The notes: generated from the letters alone by a model not told the origin. Positions 9,878 through 19,364 are shown, counted from the stretch's first letter. The stretch is 64,000 nucleotides of DNA from Aquimarina latercula DSM 2041 (GCF_000430645.1 NZ_AUMK01000005.1:62001-126000), one strand, 5' to 3'. Translations and numbers: made by a program.

Positions 9878-10732
9878 ATGACAATTTTAATTTACAAAAA
9901 AAGAAATATTATCAATTTATTATTTAAACCAACAGTACTCATTGTTCTTTTATTGACTGCTATTTCATGTGAAGAAGAAGCTATATCGGATACGGATATA
10001 ACCAATATTGTAGAAGGCAACGATCTTAATAATCTCTCTAAAGCATCTTCTGATACTCCTTGGGATTTTGATAGTTCTTACTCCAGTAATGATGATTTTC
10101 AAGTTGACAATGATGGTGGAGGAGCTCATAATTGGAATGAACGTGAATATAAGGATGATCCTAACGACAATGGTTTTGACATCACTGATTACATTTATGT
10201 TGACGGTAGTCGATTAATCTTACAGTGTCCAAATGGTAATGAAAGAAGAAGAGCCGAATATAGAGATCAAACCAATATTGATATGGATCGTAGAAATCGA
10301 TTAGATCTCACCTTTGATGTTAGAGGTTATGACAACAGACACGAACTTATTTTAGCACAACTACATAATGATCATGGAGACGCTCGTAGACCATATGCAA
10401 CTGTAGTGGCAGAAAACGGAAGAATTCGCTTACAAAGAACGAATGCACCTACAGGATCTAGTACTACAACCGCTGCAGAAACCATCCCATTCAGACAAAA
10501 TGATCGGTACAGAATTAGAATGGAGACCCCTAATGGCTCACGAAATCTAGATGTAAGAATTGACAACCTAGACACTGGAGAAAGAGCCCGAAACACTTTT
10601 AGTTTTGATTCCGACTGGAGTAGATTAGATGGTAATTTTTATTGGAAGCATGGAGCCTATATGCCTGATGGAGGTTCGAATAATACACGTCAAAGAGTGG
10701 AAACAATTTCATTTGCTACCAACAGGACATAA
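9878..10732 (+). CDS. Polysaccharide-lyase-like lipoprotein (alginate-lyase/PL7-type jelly-roll, tentative)
   Basis: The ATG at 9878 (284 aa) is preferred over an in-frame TTG at 9827, because that TTG lies inside a palindromic operator. The N-terminus is a lipoprotein signal (VLIVLLLTAIS-C), so the mature protein should be membrane-anchored. The body looks like a PL7-superfamily beta jelly-roll: RRAEYRDQ (R-x-E-x-R type), HELILAQLHND (QIH-like) and FYWKHGAYMPDGG (YFKAGxY-like). These three strands form the active cleft in alginate and glucuronan lyases. The substrate cannot be decided from sequence alone. The gene lies between the two prfA copies, which suggests it arrived with the rearrangement. 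Confidence 0.7.
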   Translation: MTILIYKKRNIINLLFKPTVLIVLLLTAISCEEEAISDTDITNIVEGNDLNNLSKASSDTPWDFDSSYSSNDDFQVDNDGGGAHNWNEREYKDDPNDNGFDITDYIYVDGSRLILQCPNGNERRRAEYRDQTNIDMDRRNRLDLTFDVRGYDNRHELILAQLHNDHGDARRPYATVVAENGRIRLQRTNAPTGSSTTTAAETIPFRQNDRYRIRMETPNGSRNLDVRIDNLDTGERARNTFSFDSDWSRLDGNFYWKHGAYMPDGGSNNTRQRVETISFATNRT

Positions 10733-10786
10733 TAATTCAATTTCTTATTGACTAGTGATCGATTTTTTTTTAACCAAAATTATTCA

Positions 10787-10826
10787 GAAAAAAGGTTGTG
10801 CAAATATTTTTACACAACCTTTTTTC
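10787..10826. terminator. Bidirectional terminator between the lyase-like gene and prfA
   Basis: A perfect 14-bp stem (10787-10800 with 10813-10826) has an A-run on the left arm and a T-run on the right arm. It therefore serves the two convergent genes. Confidence 0.85.
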
Positions 10827-10857
10827 AATCCCATAAATATCACCCAACTCTATTCGA

Positions 10858-11934
10858 TTAGAATACCTCGTTAGACTCTTTTAGTTTCTCTGTATTTTCT
10901 ACCAGTTGTAACTCATCTATTATTTTCTGGATATCTCCATTAATAATATTACCAAGATCGTATAAAGTTAATCCTATACGATGATCAGTTACCCTACCTT
11001 GCGGATAATTATATGTTCTAATTTTTGCAGATCTATCACCAGAAGAAACCATACTCTTACGTTTTTCTGAATCAGCAGCTTGTTTCTTTTCTAATTCAAT
11101 ATCATATAAACGAGAACGTAGTACTTTTAAAGCTTTTTCTAAGTTTTTATGAGATGATTTCTGATCCTGACAACTAACAATCATACCTGTTGGCTCGTGA
11201 TGCAACTTAATCGCAGAATATGTGGTATTTACAGATTGTCCTCCAGGACCTGTAGACGTAGTTCGTTCAATTCTTACTTCTGTCATATCGAGCTCTACAT
11301 CAAACTCTTCTGCTTCTGGCAACACCATAACAGTCGCTGCACTAGTATGCACTCGTCCTTGAGTCTCCGTCTGAGGAACACGTTGTACACGATGTACTCC
11401 TGCTTCGAACTTCATTGTTCCGTAAGCGTCCTCACCATTTACTTCAAAAATAATTTCTTTATACCCTCCACTAGTTCCTTCACTAAGATCTACCACACTA
11501 GTACTCCATCCTTTACCTTCACAATACTTAGTATACATTCTGAATAAATCACCAGCAAAAATACTTGCTTCATCACCACCCGTTCCGGCACGAATCTCCA
11601 CTACGCAGTTTTTAGCATCTTCTGGGTCTTTAGGCACTAGCATATACCGTATTTTTTCCTCTAAAGCTGGTAATTCTTCTTTGGCCTCTTCTAATTGCAT
11701 TTTTGCCATCTCCACCATTTCCGCATCGCTACCATCTGCAATGATCTCTTCCGCTTCTTTCTTATTATCAGTCAACTCTATATAATGATCTCTCTCATCC
11801 ATCAATGCTTTTAGATCTTTATATTCTTTATTGAGCTGCACATACCTTTTTCGATCAGAAATAATATCTGGTTGAATAATAAGATCTGTTACCTCATCAA
11901 ATCGTTGCTTTACAATATTTAATTTATCAATCAT
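10858..11934 (-). CDS. prfA: Peptide chain release factor 1
   Basis: RF1 (358 aa) ends translation at UAA and UAG. The GGQ loop that triggers peptidyl-tRNA hydrolysis is visible as [11 protein letters not shown]. The N-terminal coiled-coil and the central [23 protein letters not shown] block are intact, and the length is normal. A -7 box (TATTTTTG, 11971-11964 on the minus strand) lies just upstream. The 3' end of this gene is duplicated as the dead fragment at 9425-9630. Confidence 0.97.
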   Translation of the reverse strand: MIDKLNIVKQRFDEVTDLIIQPDIISDRKRYVQLNKEYKDLKALMDERDHYIELTDNKKEAEEIIADGSDAEMVEMAKMQLEEAKEELPALEEKIRYMLVPKDPEDAKNCVVEIRAGTGGDEASIFAGDLFRMYTKYCEGKGWSTSVVDLSEGTSGGYKEIIFEVNGEDAYGTMKFEAGVHRVQRVPQTETQGRVHTSAATVMVLPEAEEFDVELDMTEVRIERTTSTGPGGQSVNTTYSAIKLHHEPTGMIVSCQDQKSSHKNLEKALKVLRSRLYDIELEKKQAADSEKRKSMVSSGDRSAKIRTYNYPQGRVTDHRIGLTLYDLGNIINGDIQKIIDELQLVENTEKLKESNEVF

Positions 11935-12056
11935 AGTTCTATCTATCCTGTAAGTAGAATTTACAAAAATACGTTTTTTTGTCCAAAGGTCATATTGACT
12001 TTTAATATTCTGGGGTATAATTATTAATATAAAAAAGTTGTATTTTTATCCTTCAA

Positions 12057-12428
12057 ATGCTAAAAGGCTCGTACACATACAATCACAAACTACTTTTTAG
12101 TTGGTTTATCACACTTTTACTTTTCTTAGGTATTGGTGGCTATACAAATTATACCCAACCAATTTCTTATGAAAATACTATCGAATTAGTAATTTCTTCT
12201 AAGGAAAATAATCTTAAAACTACTTCTTACAACAAAGTCATAAAGAGTGACCAGAAATTTAGATATTATAATTCTGATTTACAATTCTTAGTAAGATTCC
12301 ATAATAGCATCCACATTGTTAAGGGTAAAGAATTTAACAATACTATTTCTTTAACTTTAAAACATAAAATATTCTTTCCAAAGAAAACTAATTACACTTC
12401 TGAGGAAAATTCTTTTCATATAGGGTAA
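12057..12428 (+). CDS. Small membrane-anchored protein of unknown function (123 aa)
   Basis: I do not recognise the family. It has one N-terminal hydrophobic segment (LLFSWFITLLLFLGIGGY, about residues 11-28) followed by a polar Lys/Asn-rich domain that would be periplasmic. The motif YENTIELVIS after the membrane segment recurs as DENTIELVET in the next small gene, so the two may be related. Codon use and the intact ATG frame support a real gene, but it is short. Confidence 0.55.
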   Translation: MLKGSYTYNHKLLFSWFITLLLFLGIGGYTNYTQPISYENTIELVISSKENNLKTTSYNKVIKSDQKFRYYNSDLQFLVRFHNSIHIVKGKEFNNTISLTLKHKIFFPKKTNYTSEENSFHIG

Positions 12429-12515
12429 TCCCTTTCTTTAAAGGCTTTTTAGCCAAAAAAATAATTATTTACACCATTACCAACAACTGGTAGTACATAT
12501 TACATTATTCCTAAA

Positions 12516-12713
12516 ATGAAAAGGTTAAAAAAAATTATGAGACGTATCGTCTTACTGCTATTCATTATTATGGTAACTATGATTCCTGTACCTATCTTTT
12601 TTCAAAAAAAAGAAGGAAAGTTTAATGATGAGAACACAATTGAACTTGTAGAGACAAAAGAAGAAGAAACAGAAACCAAAACAGTTCGGTTCAATGACGA
12701 ACTAGGATCATAA
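12516..12713 (+). CDS. Small single-pass membrane protein (65 aa)
   Basis: A basic start (MKRLKKIMRR) leads into one transmembrane helix (about residues 11-30) and a highly charged Glu/Lys/Thr tail. It shares the ENTIELV string with the 123-aa protein 88 bp upstream. The function is unknown. An inverted repeat at 12747-12774 follows and may terminate transcription. Confidence 0.55.
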   Translation: MKRLKKIMRRIVLLLFIIMVTMIPVPIFFQKKEGKFNDENTIELVETKEEETETKTVRFNDELGS

Positions 12714-12746
12714 TAAACTAGGCAAAACAACTAAATTCTGTATTCG

Positions 12747-12774
12747 AGAGTCTAGACACAAACATCTAGACTCT
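12747..12774. terminator. Inverted repeat between convergent genes
   Basis: AGAGTCTAGA at 12747-12756 pairs with TCTAGACTCT at 12765-12774 around an 8-nt loop. There is no strong T-run, so it is only a candidate terminator for the convergent genes at 12516 and 12782. Confidence 0.5.
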
Positions 12775-12781
12775 TGAAAAT

Positions 12782-13276
12782 CTATGCTATTTTTCTTGCC
12801 CCTAAAGCGAAGTAAATAATAGCTCCAAAAATAATAATTAGAAAAACTGGTAAAAACCATATCCCTAAATTTTCAGAATGACCTAATGCAACTTGAACAG
12901 ATTTATATAAAATAAAAACGAAAGTCCATGTAATAGTTAGGTTTAACACTCGAATAAGCCTCGTACTATTCCTGTAATATTTAGATGCATTATCTTTAGT
13001 AAATGCTTTAGGGTAATTAAAAACATGAGGTGATTTATTTAAAACAAAAAGACCTGCCGCGAGAAACAAACCAATAATCGGAAGAAACCAAATCATGGAT
13101 TTAGAATTATAATCATCTGGAGTTCCTTTTGCATTAAAATGAGTTGGAATCATTTCTGGAAGATCTTTATAATAAAACAACGGAATTAAAATCAAAGTAA
13201 TCAAACCAATTAGCATTATTATTTCTAACAAAACATCTATCAATCCCTTTTCAACTTTAATAATTGGATTACCCAT
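12782..13276 (-). CDS. DUF1648 domain membrane protein
   Basis: The product is 164 aa with four likely transmembrane helices. The first part carries the DUF1648 pattern LPEMIPTHFNAKGTPDDYNSKSMIWFLP, seen in SdpI-like and other small membrane proteins. The biochemical role is unknown. It is divergent from the MsrA-like gene at 13337 with a 60-bp spacer. Confidence 0.85.
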   Translation of the reverse strand: MGNPIIKVEKGLIDVLLEIIMLIGLITLILIPLFYYKDLPEMIPTHFNAKGTPDDYNSKSMIWFLPIIGLFLAAGLFVLNKSPHVFNYPKAFTKDNASKYYRNSTRLIRVLNLTITWTFVFILYKSVQVALGHSENLGIWFLPVFLIIIFGAIIYFALGARKIA

Positions 13277-13336
13277 AATATAACTTTATAAAATTCAATA
13301 TAATAATTAGAAATTAAATTACGATTTTTGAATGTA

Positions 13337-13825
13337 ATGGGTAATTTAAAAATAGGACTAGGTGGAGGATGTCACTGGTGTACAGAAGCCGTTTTTCAAT
13401 CCTTAAAAGGTATAACCTCTGTTGAACAAGGTTATATAAAAAGCACTGGAAACAACAACTCTTTTTCGGAAGCTGTAATCATAGTATTCTCACCCGAAAT
13501 AATAAGTCTAAAGGACTTAATTGAAATTCATTTACTTACACACAAAAGTACCTCTAATCATAGTTTTAGAGAAAAATACCGAAGTGCGATTTATTATTTC
13601 AAAAATGAACAAAAGCCAATTATTGAAACAATCATTATTCAACTAAATGAAAATTTTCAAAATCGATTAATAACAAAAGTTTTAAAATTTAATTCTTTTA
13701 AACCTTCGAGAACAGAATTAACCAACTACTACAAGAAGGATCCAAAAAAAACGTTTTGCATACGATATATTCAACCCAAATTAGAGTTTCTTAGAAACAA
13801 GTATTGGGATAAAATGAATTTTTAA
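13337..13825 (+). CDS. Peptide-methionine (S)-S-oxide reductase-like protein
   Basis: The N-terminus matches MsrA (GLGGGCHWCTEAVFQSLKGITSVEQGY), with the catalytic Cys in GGGC. The enzyme family reduces methionine-S-sulfoxide in proteins. Here the usual Phe after the catalytic Cys (GCFW) is His (GCHW). The second half keeps YRSAIYYF, which matches the MsrA YRSxIYY motif, but it is otherwise divergent. I place the start at the ATG 13337; an in-frame TTG at 13328 would add three residues. It probably belongs to a divergent MsrA subgroup rather than being canonical MsrA. Confidence 0.78.
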   Translation: MGNLKIGLGGGCHWCTEAVFQSLKGITSVEQGYIKSTGNNNSFSEAVIIVFSPEIISLKDLIEIHLLTHKSTSNHSFREKYRSAIYYFKNEQKPIIETIIIQLNENFQNRLITKVLKFNSFKPSRTELTNYYKKDPKKTFCIRYIQPKLEFLRNKYWDKMNF

Positions 13826-13911
13826 ACAGGTAATCCTTAAAGATTTTGAAAAATTAGTATTCACAAGTTTTATACTTGTTTTATACAGATAGGACAATCC
13901 AACAATATAAT

Positions 13912-15093
13912 TTAGTTATAAGTGTATGTTCCGAATTCGCTATTTATTGTTAGTTTCTTTTCATCTGACCCCTCAACACGTCCAACTATTTTAGCGTCTA
14001 CATTAAAGTTTTTTGAAATTGAAATAATTTCATCTGCAATTTCTGGAGATACATATAACTCCATTCGATGCCCCATATTAAAAACTTGATACATTTCTTT
14101 CCAATCCGTACCAGAATTTTCTTGGATTAACTGAAATAAAGGAGGTACATCAAATAAATTATCTTTAATAATATGTAAATTATCTACAAAATGCAAAATT
14201 TTAGTTTGAGCTCCTCCACTACAGTGAACCATTCCATGAACGTCCGAACTATTAAACTTAGATAAAATACTTTTTATTATAGGTGCATAAGTTCTCGTTG
14301 GAGACAATACTAATTTACCAGCATCAATTGGTGCGTTTTTTACCTCATCTGTAAGGTTTGTTTTTCCAGAGTACACCAATTCAGAAGGTACTGCAGCATC
14401 AAAACTTTCAGGATATTTCTCCGCCAAAATCTTATGAAATACATCATGACGAGCAGAAGTAAGACCATTACTCCCCATACCGCCATTATATTCTTTTTCG
14501 TAAGTCGCTTGACCAAAAGAAGCCAAACCTACTATCACATCTCCTTCTTTTATATTAGCGTTATCAATAACATCTTTACGCTTTACACGAGCTGTTACCG
14601 TAGAGTCTACTATAATTGTTCGCACTAAGTCCCCTACATCAGCGGTTTCTCCACCAGTAGAATGGATAGTAACTCCAAAACCTTTTAATTCCTCTAATAA
14701 CTCCTCAGTTCCATTAATAATTGCAGAAATTACTTCTCCAGGAATCAAATTCTTATTTCTTCCAATAGTAGAAGACAACATAATATTATCAGTTGCTCCA
14801 ACACATAATAAATCATCTATATTCATTATTAAAGCATCTTGAGCTATACCTTTCCATACAGAAATATCTCCTGTTTCCTTCCAATACATATAAGCCAGAG
14901 AAGATTTGGTACCTGCTCCATCCGCATGCATTATCAAACAATAATCCTCGTCACCAGTAAGGTAATCCGGAACTATTTTACAAAATGCTTTTGGAAAAAG
15001 ACCCTTATCTATGTTCTTTATAGCACTATGAACATCTTCTTTAGATGCCGAAACTCCACGCTGAGCGTAGCGTTTACTTACTTCTTGACTCAT
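13912..15093 (-). CDS. purM: Phosphoribosylformylglycinamidine cyclo-ligase (AIR synthase)
   Basis: The product (393 aa) belongs to the PurM/AIRS ATP-dependent family, which closes the imidazole ring in purine synthesis. Visible blocks are YAQRGVSASKEDV, HADGAGTKSSLAY, the metal/phosphate segment MNIDDLLCVGATD, and HSTGGETADVGD. The start is placed at the ATG at 15093. The open frame extends to 15180, but a -7 promoter box (TATCTTTG, 15130-15123 on the minus strand) lies inside that extension. It is longer than E. coli PurM (345 aa), as usual for the Bacteroidetes form. Confidence 0.9.
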   Translation of the reverse strand: MSQEVSKRYAQRGVSASKEDVHSAIKNIDKGLFPKAFCKIVPDYLTGDEDYCLIMHADGAGTKSSLAYMYWKETGDISVWKGIAQDALIMNIDDLLCVGATDNIMLSSTIGRNKNLIPGEVISAIINGTEELLEELKGFGVTIHSTGGETADVGDLVRTIIVDSTVTARVKRKDVIDNANIKEGDVIVGLASFGQATYEKEYNGGMGSNGLTSARHDVFHKILAEKYPESFDAAVPSELVYSGKTNLTDEVKNAPIDAGKLVLSPTRTYAPIIKSILSKFNSSDVHGMVHCSGGAQTKILHFVDNLHIIKDNLFDVPPLFQLIQENSGTDWKEMYQVFNMGHRMELYVSPEIADEIISISKNFNVDAKIVGRVEGSDEKKLTINSEFGTYTYN

Positions 15094-15122
15094 TATTACA
15101 GTATTAAACGGATAGTAAACCG

Positions 15123-15130
15123 CAAAGATA
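15123..15130 (-). promoter_or_regulatory. -7 promoter box for purM
   Basis: TATCTTTG fits the Bacteroidetes TAnnTTTG consensus and lies 30 bp before the purM ATG. It fixes the start choice for that gene. Confidence 0.6.
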
Positions 15131-15231
15131 ATTGAATTTACCTCAATCACTAAACTCAATATAAAAAATCCCAAATTCAAGTATTAATATTCTTGAATTT
15201 GGGACACAAAATATGTATCTCTAGAAAGATA

Positions 15232-16728
15232 TTATTCCCAATCTGCCATAGAAGCGTTCGTAATTAAATCAGCTCTATTAGCTATTTCTAAAATTGACAT
15301 TGTTTGTATGTTTTTTTGTGATATTCCATCATTAGAAGTGTTTACAAAAATAACGGAAGCTTCATTTGGAGAAAACCTTCCATCCAAATCATTAGTCCCA
15401 GCCGGTTTTTCAATTGAGATATCTAAATTAGAACTATCATCAAAATTATATATAAATATATGAGAATCTAATTGTCTATATTCACTGCTTTCAAAACCAG
15501 AAATATCACGACTATATAAAAGTTTAGTCCCATCAACAGAAAGATTTATACTTCCTGCAGCTCCGGAAACTCCTGACAATATTGTATCAAGAACAGTTCC
15601 TGATGTATTGATCGTAAAAATCGTTACCTCGTAACCTTCTAAATTATTAGTCTTAAGTACAATTACATTATTATTATCATTCGTATCTACTTCTGAAATA
15701 AGATCTCCGTTAGAGGTTTGATAAACTAAAACTAGACCACTTCCATCAGCATTAATACTATATAATTTATCTTGATTAGGGAACAACAATTTAGCACCAT
15801 TTTCTGTCCAAGAAAAATCGATTTCTCCTAAATTAAATCCAGCAACAGAAACTTGAGAAGTAACCTGCATCATTTGAGAACCATCTTCATTCATTGTAAA
15901 CAAATGCGTCTGCGAACCAACAGATTGTAGAAAAGCAATCTTACCTGTTCCCACATGACGTCTAGGCCTAAAACTATTCTTAGTTTCTGATGTCAGTTGG
16001 ATCTCTGTACTTCCTTGTTCATCCGCAGAATAAATTACTCCGTTATCATCGATTGATCTCGTATAGACAATTCGATTATTTGGAGGACTCATAGTTTCAA
16101 AAGCAAAACTACTACTGTTTACAGAATTATTTATCCCATCATTACTACTTACTTGCCAAAAATATTTAACCTTATAGGAAAGATTGGTAAGCGTATAGGT
16201 TGTATCCGTAATATTTTCAAAAACTTCTACTTCAGAGTTTTCATCATTACGCAAAGTAATCGTATAAGTAAGAGCATCATCATCAGGATCAGAACCTGTC
16301 CAAACTAATGTAACTTCCAATGGTTGATCTACAGAATTATCTGCTGGCGAATCTAAGATTGCAGCATCAGGTGCTCTATTACCAGCCGTCTCTACATCCA
16401 TCTCAAAAACGATCTCCAACTCTCGATCAGCAATAATTGATATCGCTTCAAATTGCGCTAATAATCCATCTCTCTGAGCGGCAAGAGAATAATCACCAGA
16501 AGGAATATTCTCAATAATATATTCTCCATCAGCATCAGTAAAAACTGTGCTTGAAGAAGGGTTTGTAGATATTTTCACATTCTCTAGAGGCTCATTGGTT
16601 CCCACGGCCACAACTCTTCCTCTAACAGCACCCAAACCTTCTAAATCTATTGTATCTTCGCTACACGAAGTGATAGCAAAAACCATAAATACTGTTATTA
16701 TTTTTATTATGTATTTTTTCATTTTCAT
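15232..16728 (-). CDS. Curli-locus lipoprotein with regulatory-like beta domain, Fn3-like domain and TolB-like repeats
   Basis: The ATG at 16728 (498 aa) is chosen because the longer frame would overlap csgG. The protein has a lipobox (VFAITS-CSED). A carboxypeptidase-regulatory-like domain follows (GRVVAVGTNEPLENVKIST, DADGEYIIENIPSGDYSLAAQRDG). Next is a fibronectin-like segment (PADNSVDQPLEVTLVW, YFWQVSSNDG). The rest holds several TolB/WD-like blades (IVYTRSIDDNGVIYS, KIAFLQSVGSQTHLFTMNEDGS, KLLFPNQDKLYSINADGSG). It is last in the curli operon, only 7 bp after csgG, so it is probably an outer-membrane or surface accessory of curli assembly; its exact role is unknown. Confidence 0.82.
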   Translation of the reverse strand: MKMKKYIIKIITVFMVFAITSCSEDTIDLEGLGAVRGRVVAVGTNEPLENVKISTNPSSSTVFTDADGEYIIENIPSGDYSLAAQRDGLLAQFEAISIIADRELEIVFEMDVETAGNRAPDAAILDSPADNSVDQPLEVTLVWTGSDPDDDALTYTITLRNDENSEVEVFENITDTTYTLTNLSYKVKYFWQVSSNDGINNSVNSSSFAFETMSPPNNRIVYTRSIDDNGVIYSADEQGSTEIQLTSETKNSFRPRRHVGTGKIAFLQSVGSQTHLFTMNEDGSQMMQVTSQVSVAGFNLGEIDFSWTENGAKLLFPNQDKLYSINADGSGLVLVYQTSNGDLISEVDTNDNNNVIVLKTNNLEGYEVTIFTINTSGTVLDTILSGVSGAAGSINLSVDGTKLLYSRDISGFESSEYRQLDSHIFIYNFDDSSNLDISIEKPAGTNDLDGRFSPNEASVIFVNTSNDGISQKNIQTMSILEIANRADLITNASMADWE

Positions 16729-16735
16729 CAGGGTT

Positions 16736-18211
16736 TTATCCTTTAGGAACTTCACCATTTTCAATTACTTGTCGATTTCTTTTTTTTAGTTTTCTAAGCT
16801 CTTTATCTTCTCTTCGTTTTTGTTTACGAAGTTCTTTATCCATTTTCAAAGGAGTTTTAAAATACCAATTTAAACCTAAAGAAAAATTAAAATATTGATC
16901 ATCTCTTTTACCTTGAGTAACATTATCTAACTTATCACCTAATACAAGATTATGGGTAGCACCTAGCGACACTCCTATATGATCAGAGACTAAATATTCG
17001 ATACCTCCTCCATATTGAAATTTAAAAAAGGTTCTATCAAAATCATCACTATTTACAGTTCCCATTCCTCCAAAGAAATAAGGTGTAAGTTTTTCAAAAG
17101 GCAATAGAGTCAACTCTGCATTTACATCAATTGCATGAAACCCCTCTGAGAATGCTCCTTCATTTCGTAACTCAAACTTACTAATACTTACATTAGCATT
17201 TAAGTATGGATTAAAATACCACTTACCTCCTACTCCTATGGAATATGATAAATCCGCGTTATTATAATCTCCACTAATAAGAGCCATTCCTCCGTTAGCG
17301 AATAATGATTTTTCTCCTCGTCTTTCTTTAAAATATCGTTCATAGAGCCCAGTATTATGTGCTTCATTCTTCTCTTCATTATAATCTGCTACTAACGCAT
17401 TTACTTTTTCTGGTTCTGCTTTGGAACTCCAAAGCTTATCTTCTATACCTTCTATTATCAAGGCTTCAACTGCCTTTTCTATCGCTTCAGAAACCGCTAT
17501 CTGTCCGGGTTCATTTTTGGTAAAACCAGTTTCGGCTTCTAACAATCTACTGAACTTAACATATCTAAAAAAACTAGCATCTAATGCCTGTGATAATATT
17601 GTTTTAGAGACATAAACTGTTTTTAAAATTTTACCACTTGATGTAGAAACAGCTCTTAAATATACCGTAATTCTATCTTGTCTATACTGAGTAGAACCAC
17701 CTATTCCAAAATATCTTGCTCCCAATCCTCCCGTAATGATATTAGAGTCATAGGAAACAATACCACCTTCCAAAATAATTCCAGCATACAATAATGGTGG
17801 TAATTGAGGTTCTTTAGAATTTTTATTTTTTCTATATTCTTTTCTAGTAGAACGAATAATATTTCGCTCATTCAATAAATTACTAAGATTTTCTCTTTCG
17901 ATAGGTACGAACCACTTAGAATCTTCTAAGGCTTTTACCAAAATGGTAGTTGCCCCTTGAGTAACAGCGGTACTAAATGTACTTCCTGCTTCAGTAGGCT
18001 TATACTGACCTGTTTGATCTCTAAATTTATACACTCCTACCACTACAGGTTCCGTAGGCCTGGGAAAATCTCTTAAAGTCTGAGTAAACTGTGTATCCTC
18101 CCCAATTCTTGCTTGTTCTATTGTAATAGGCTGATTAAAATAGGTTCCACATCCGGACAACAATATGACACAAGAAATTACTAGAATTACTTGATAAAAC
18201 TTATGACGCAT
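16736..18211 (-). CDS. csgG: Curli secretion channel CsgG with C-terminal beta-barrel-like domain
   Basis: The lipoprotein signal ends in LLSG-CG. The CsgG domain covers about residues 20-270, with VVVGVYKFRDQTGQYKP, FVPIERENLSNLLNERNIIR, ILEGGIVSYDSN and DRITVYLRAVSTSSGKILKTV. CsgG forms the nonameric outer-membrane pore for curlin. At 491 aa this protein is far longer than E. coli CsgG (277 aa). Residues about 300-460 add an OmpA-like beta-barrel-type domain (GVGGKWYFNPYLNANVS, LTPYFFGGMGTVN, YLVSDHIGVSLGATHN, FNFSLGLNWYF), followed by a basic tail. It sits in the csgA-B-E-F-G order. Confidence 0.93.
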   Translation of the reverse strand: MRHKFYQVILVISCVILLSGCGTYFNQPITIEQARIGEDTQFTQTLRDFPRPTEPVVVGVYKFRDQTGQYKPTEAGSTFSTAVTQGATTILVKALEDSKWFVPIERENLSNLLNERNIIRSTRKEYRKNKNSKEPQLPPLLYAGIILEGGIVSYDSNIITGGLGARYFGIGGSTQYRQDRITVYLRAVSTSSGKILKTVYVSKTILSQALDASFFRYVKFSRLLEAETGFTKNEPGQIAVSEAIEKAVEALIIEGIEDKLWSSKAEPEKVNALVADYNEEKNEAHNTGLYERYFKERRGEKSLFANGGMALISGDYNNADLSYSIGVGGKWYFNPYLNANVSISKFELRNEGAFSEGFHAIDVNAELTLLPFEKLTPYFFGGMGTVNSDDFDRTFFKFQYGGGIEYLVSDHIGVSLGATHNLVLGDKLDNVTQGKRDDQYFNFSLGLNWYFKTPLKMDKELRKQKRREDKELRKLKKRNRQVIENGEVPKG

Positions 18212-18217
18212 TAAAAA

Positions 18218-18625
18218 TTAATTAGGAATTATTACTTGAGATTGATCTCCGGTGCTAGTATCTAAAATGTTTATCACCAATCCTTCTCCAGAGGGAAAAA
18301 TCTCAATAAACAATGTTCCAAAACTAAAAGTACCTTCAGTTAGTCCCTCTTGTCCGAATTGTTCATTAAATAAAGTTCTGGATATCTGACTTAATAATTG
18401 GTTATTTAGACTTTCTGTAAATCTTTCTAACTCTGATCTATCATCAGCGTTCGGATCATTTTCATCTGTAAATGTATTCTGGGCCTCTGCAGAACTTAAC
18501 AGCCATTGATAATTAAAAGTATCACCTCCAAAAGCAGGGTTTTTTGGCCGATATACTAAGTCTTGTCCATAGCTAAATTGAAAAGCTGAGAAAACAAGCA
18601 AAGTAGTTACTATGATTGACTTCAT
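18218..18625 (-). CDS. csgF: Curli assembly protein CsgF
   Basis: An exported protein of 135 aa with a signal peptide ending FSYGQ. The CsgF motif LVYRPKNPAFGGDTFNYQWLLSSAEAQN is clear. CsgF caps the CsgG channel on the surface and helps nucleate curli. It starts 16 bp after csgE and ends 6 bp before csgG, so translation is probably coupled. Confidence 0.95.
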   Translation of the reverse strand: MKSIIVTTLLVFSAFQFSYGQDLVYRPKNPAFGGDTFNYQWLLSSAEAQNTFTDENDPNADDRSELERFTESLNNQLLSQISRTLFNEQFGQEGLTEGTFSFGTLFIEIFPSGEGLVINILDTSTGDQSQVIIPN

Positions 18626-18641
18626 ATGTTTTAATAAGTAA

Positions 18642-19364
18642 TTAATACTGAAAAATATCTCTTTTTTGTTTTTTAAGATCTTTAAAATATTTGTAAACCC
18701 GACGTATTGAAATTTTAGACATTTGCTCTAAATATTCTACATCTGGTTTTCCAAGGAATTCATGAATGACTTTATCTTCTATTTTAACCTGGATAATTGT
18801 ACTTCTACCAAAACTAAGTTTTTCATAAACTCCAACTATTTTAGAACCATTTATTCTATTTAGTGTATAAGAATTATAAAAAAACTCATAAAAATCCTTT
18901 CCAGGTTTTGTTTTTGTTTCTTCAATAACAATACCTTTTAATTCGATACCATCATATTCTACGTACTCTTCTTCTTTTTCTTTTTTTTTCGTTTCCTCAT
19001 TAAAGGCAATTCGGTCTTTACCTACTATTGTTTCTTCTTCATAAATCAACAAAAGTATCACAATTTTATCTTGCTCATCGACACCTACAGATGTAACAGC
19101 AAGACTCTTTTGTTCATTAGCTTCTAATGTAAATCTTTCTTCTTGATTGTTTTTAGTAACATTATTTTTGCTGTCTGTCCTAAAAACTGAAAATGTATAT
19201 TTTAAACTTTTATAAACCTCTGTAGCATTTGTCGCTTCTGCACTAATAGAAACAATATCATCTATTCTTTCTGTTTTAATCTTAGCGACTACTTCTATAT
19301 TGGTATGCTGACCATTCGAGAATTGAAATACCAAAAAAAACAGTATGACCAGTTTAAAGTTCAT
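18642..19364 (-). CDS. csgE: Curli assembly protein CsgE-like with N-terminal extension
   Basis: The signal peptide ends QFSNGQ. The CsgE domain is in the C-terminal half (GIVIEETKTKPGKDFYEFFYNSYTLN, SFGRSTIIQVKIEDKVIHEFLGKP, ISIRRVYKYFKDLKKQ). CsgE gates the periplasmic face of CsgG and brings the curlin subunit. At 240 aa it is about twice the E. coli length (129 aa). The extra N-terminal beta-rich region (about residues 20-120) resembles a chaperone-like or Ig-like domain, but I cannot name it. Confidence 0.88.
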   Translation of the reverse strand: MNFKLVILFFLVFQFSNGQHTNIEVVAKIKTERIDDIVSISAEATNATEVYKSLKYTFSVFRTDSKNNVTKNNQEERFTLEANEQKSLAVTSVGVDEQDKIVILLLIYEEETIVGKDRIAFNEETKKKEKEEEYVEYDGIELKGIVIEETKTKPGKDFYEFFYNSYTLNRINGSKIVGVYEKLSFGRSTIIQVKIEDKVIHEFLGKPDVEYLEQMSKISIRRVYKYFKDLKKQKRDIFQY

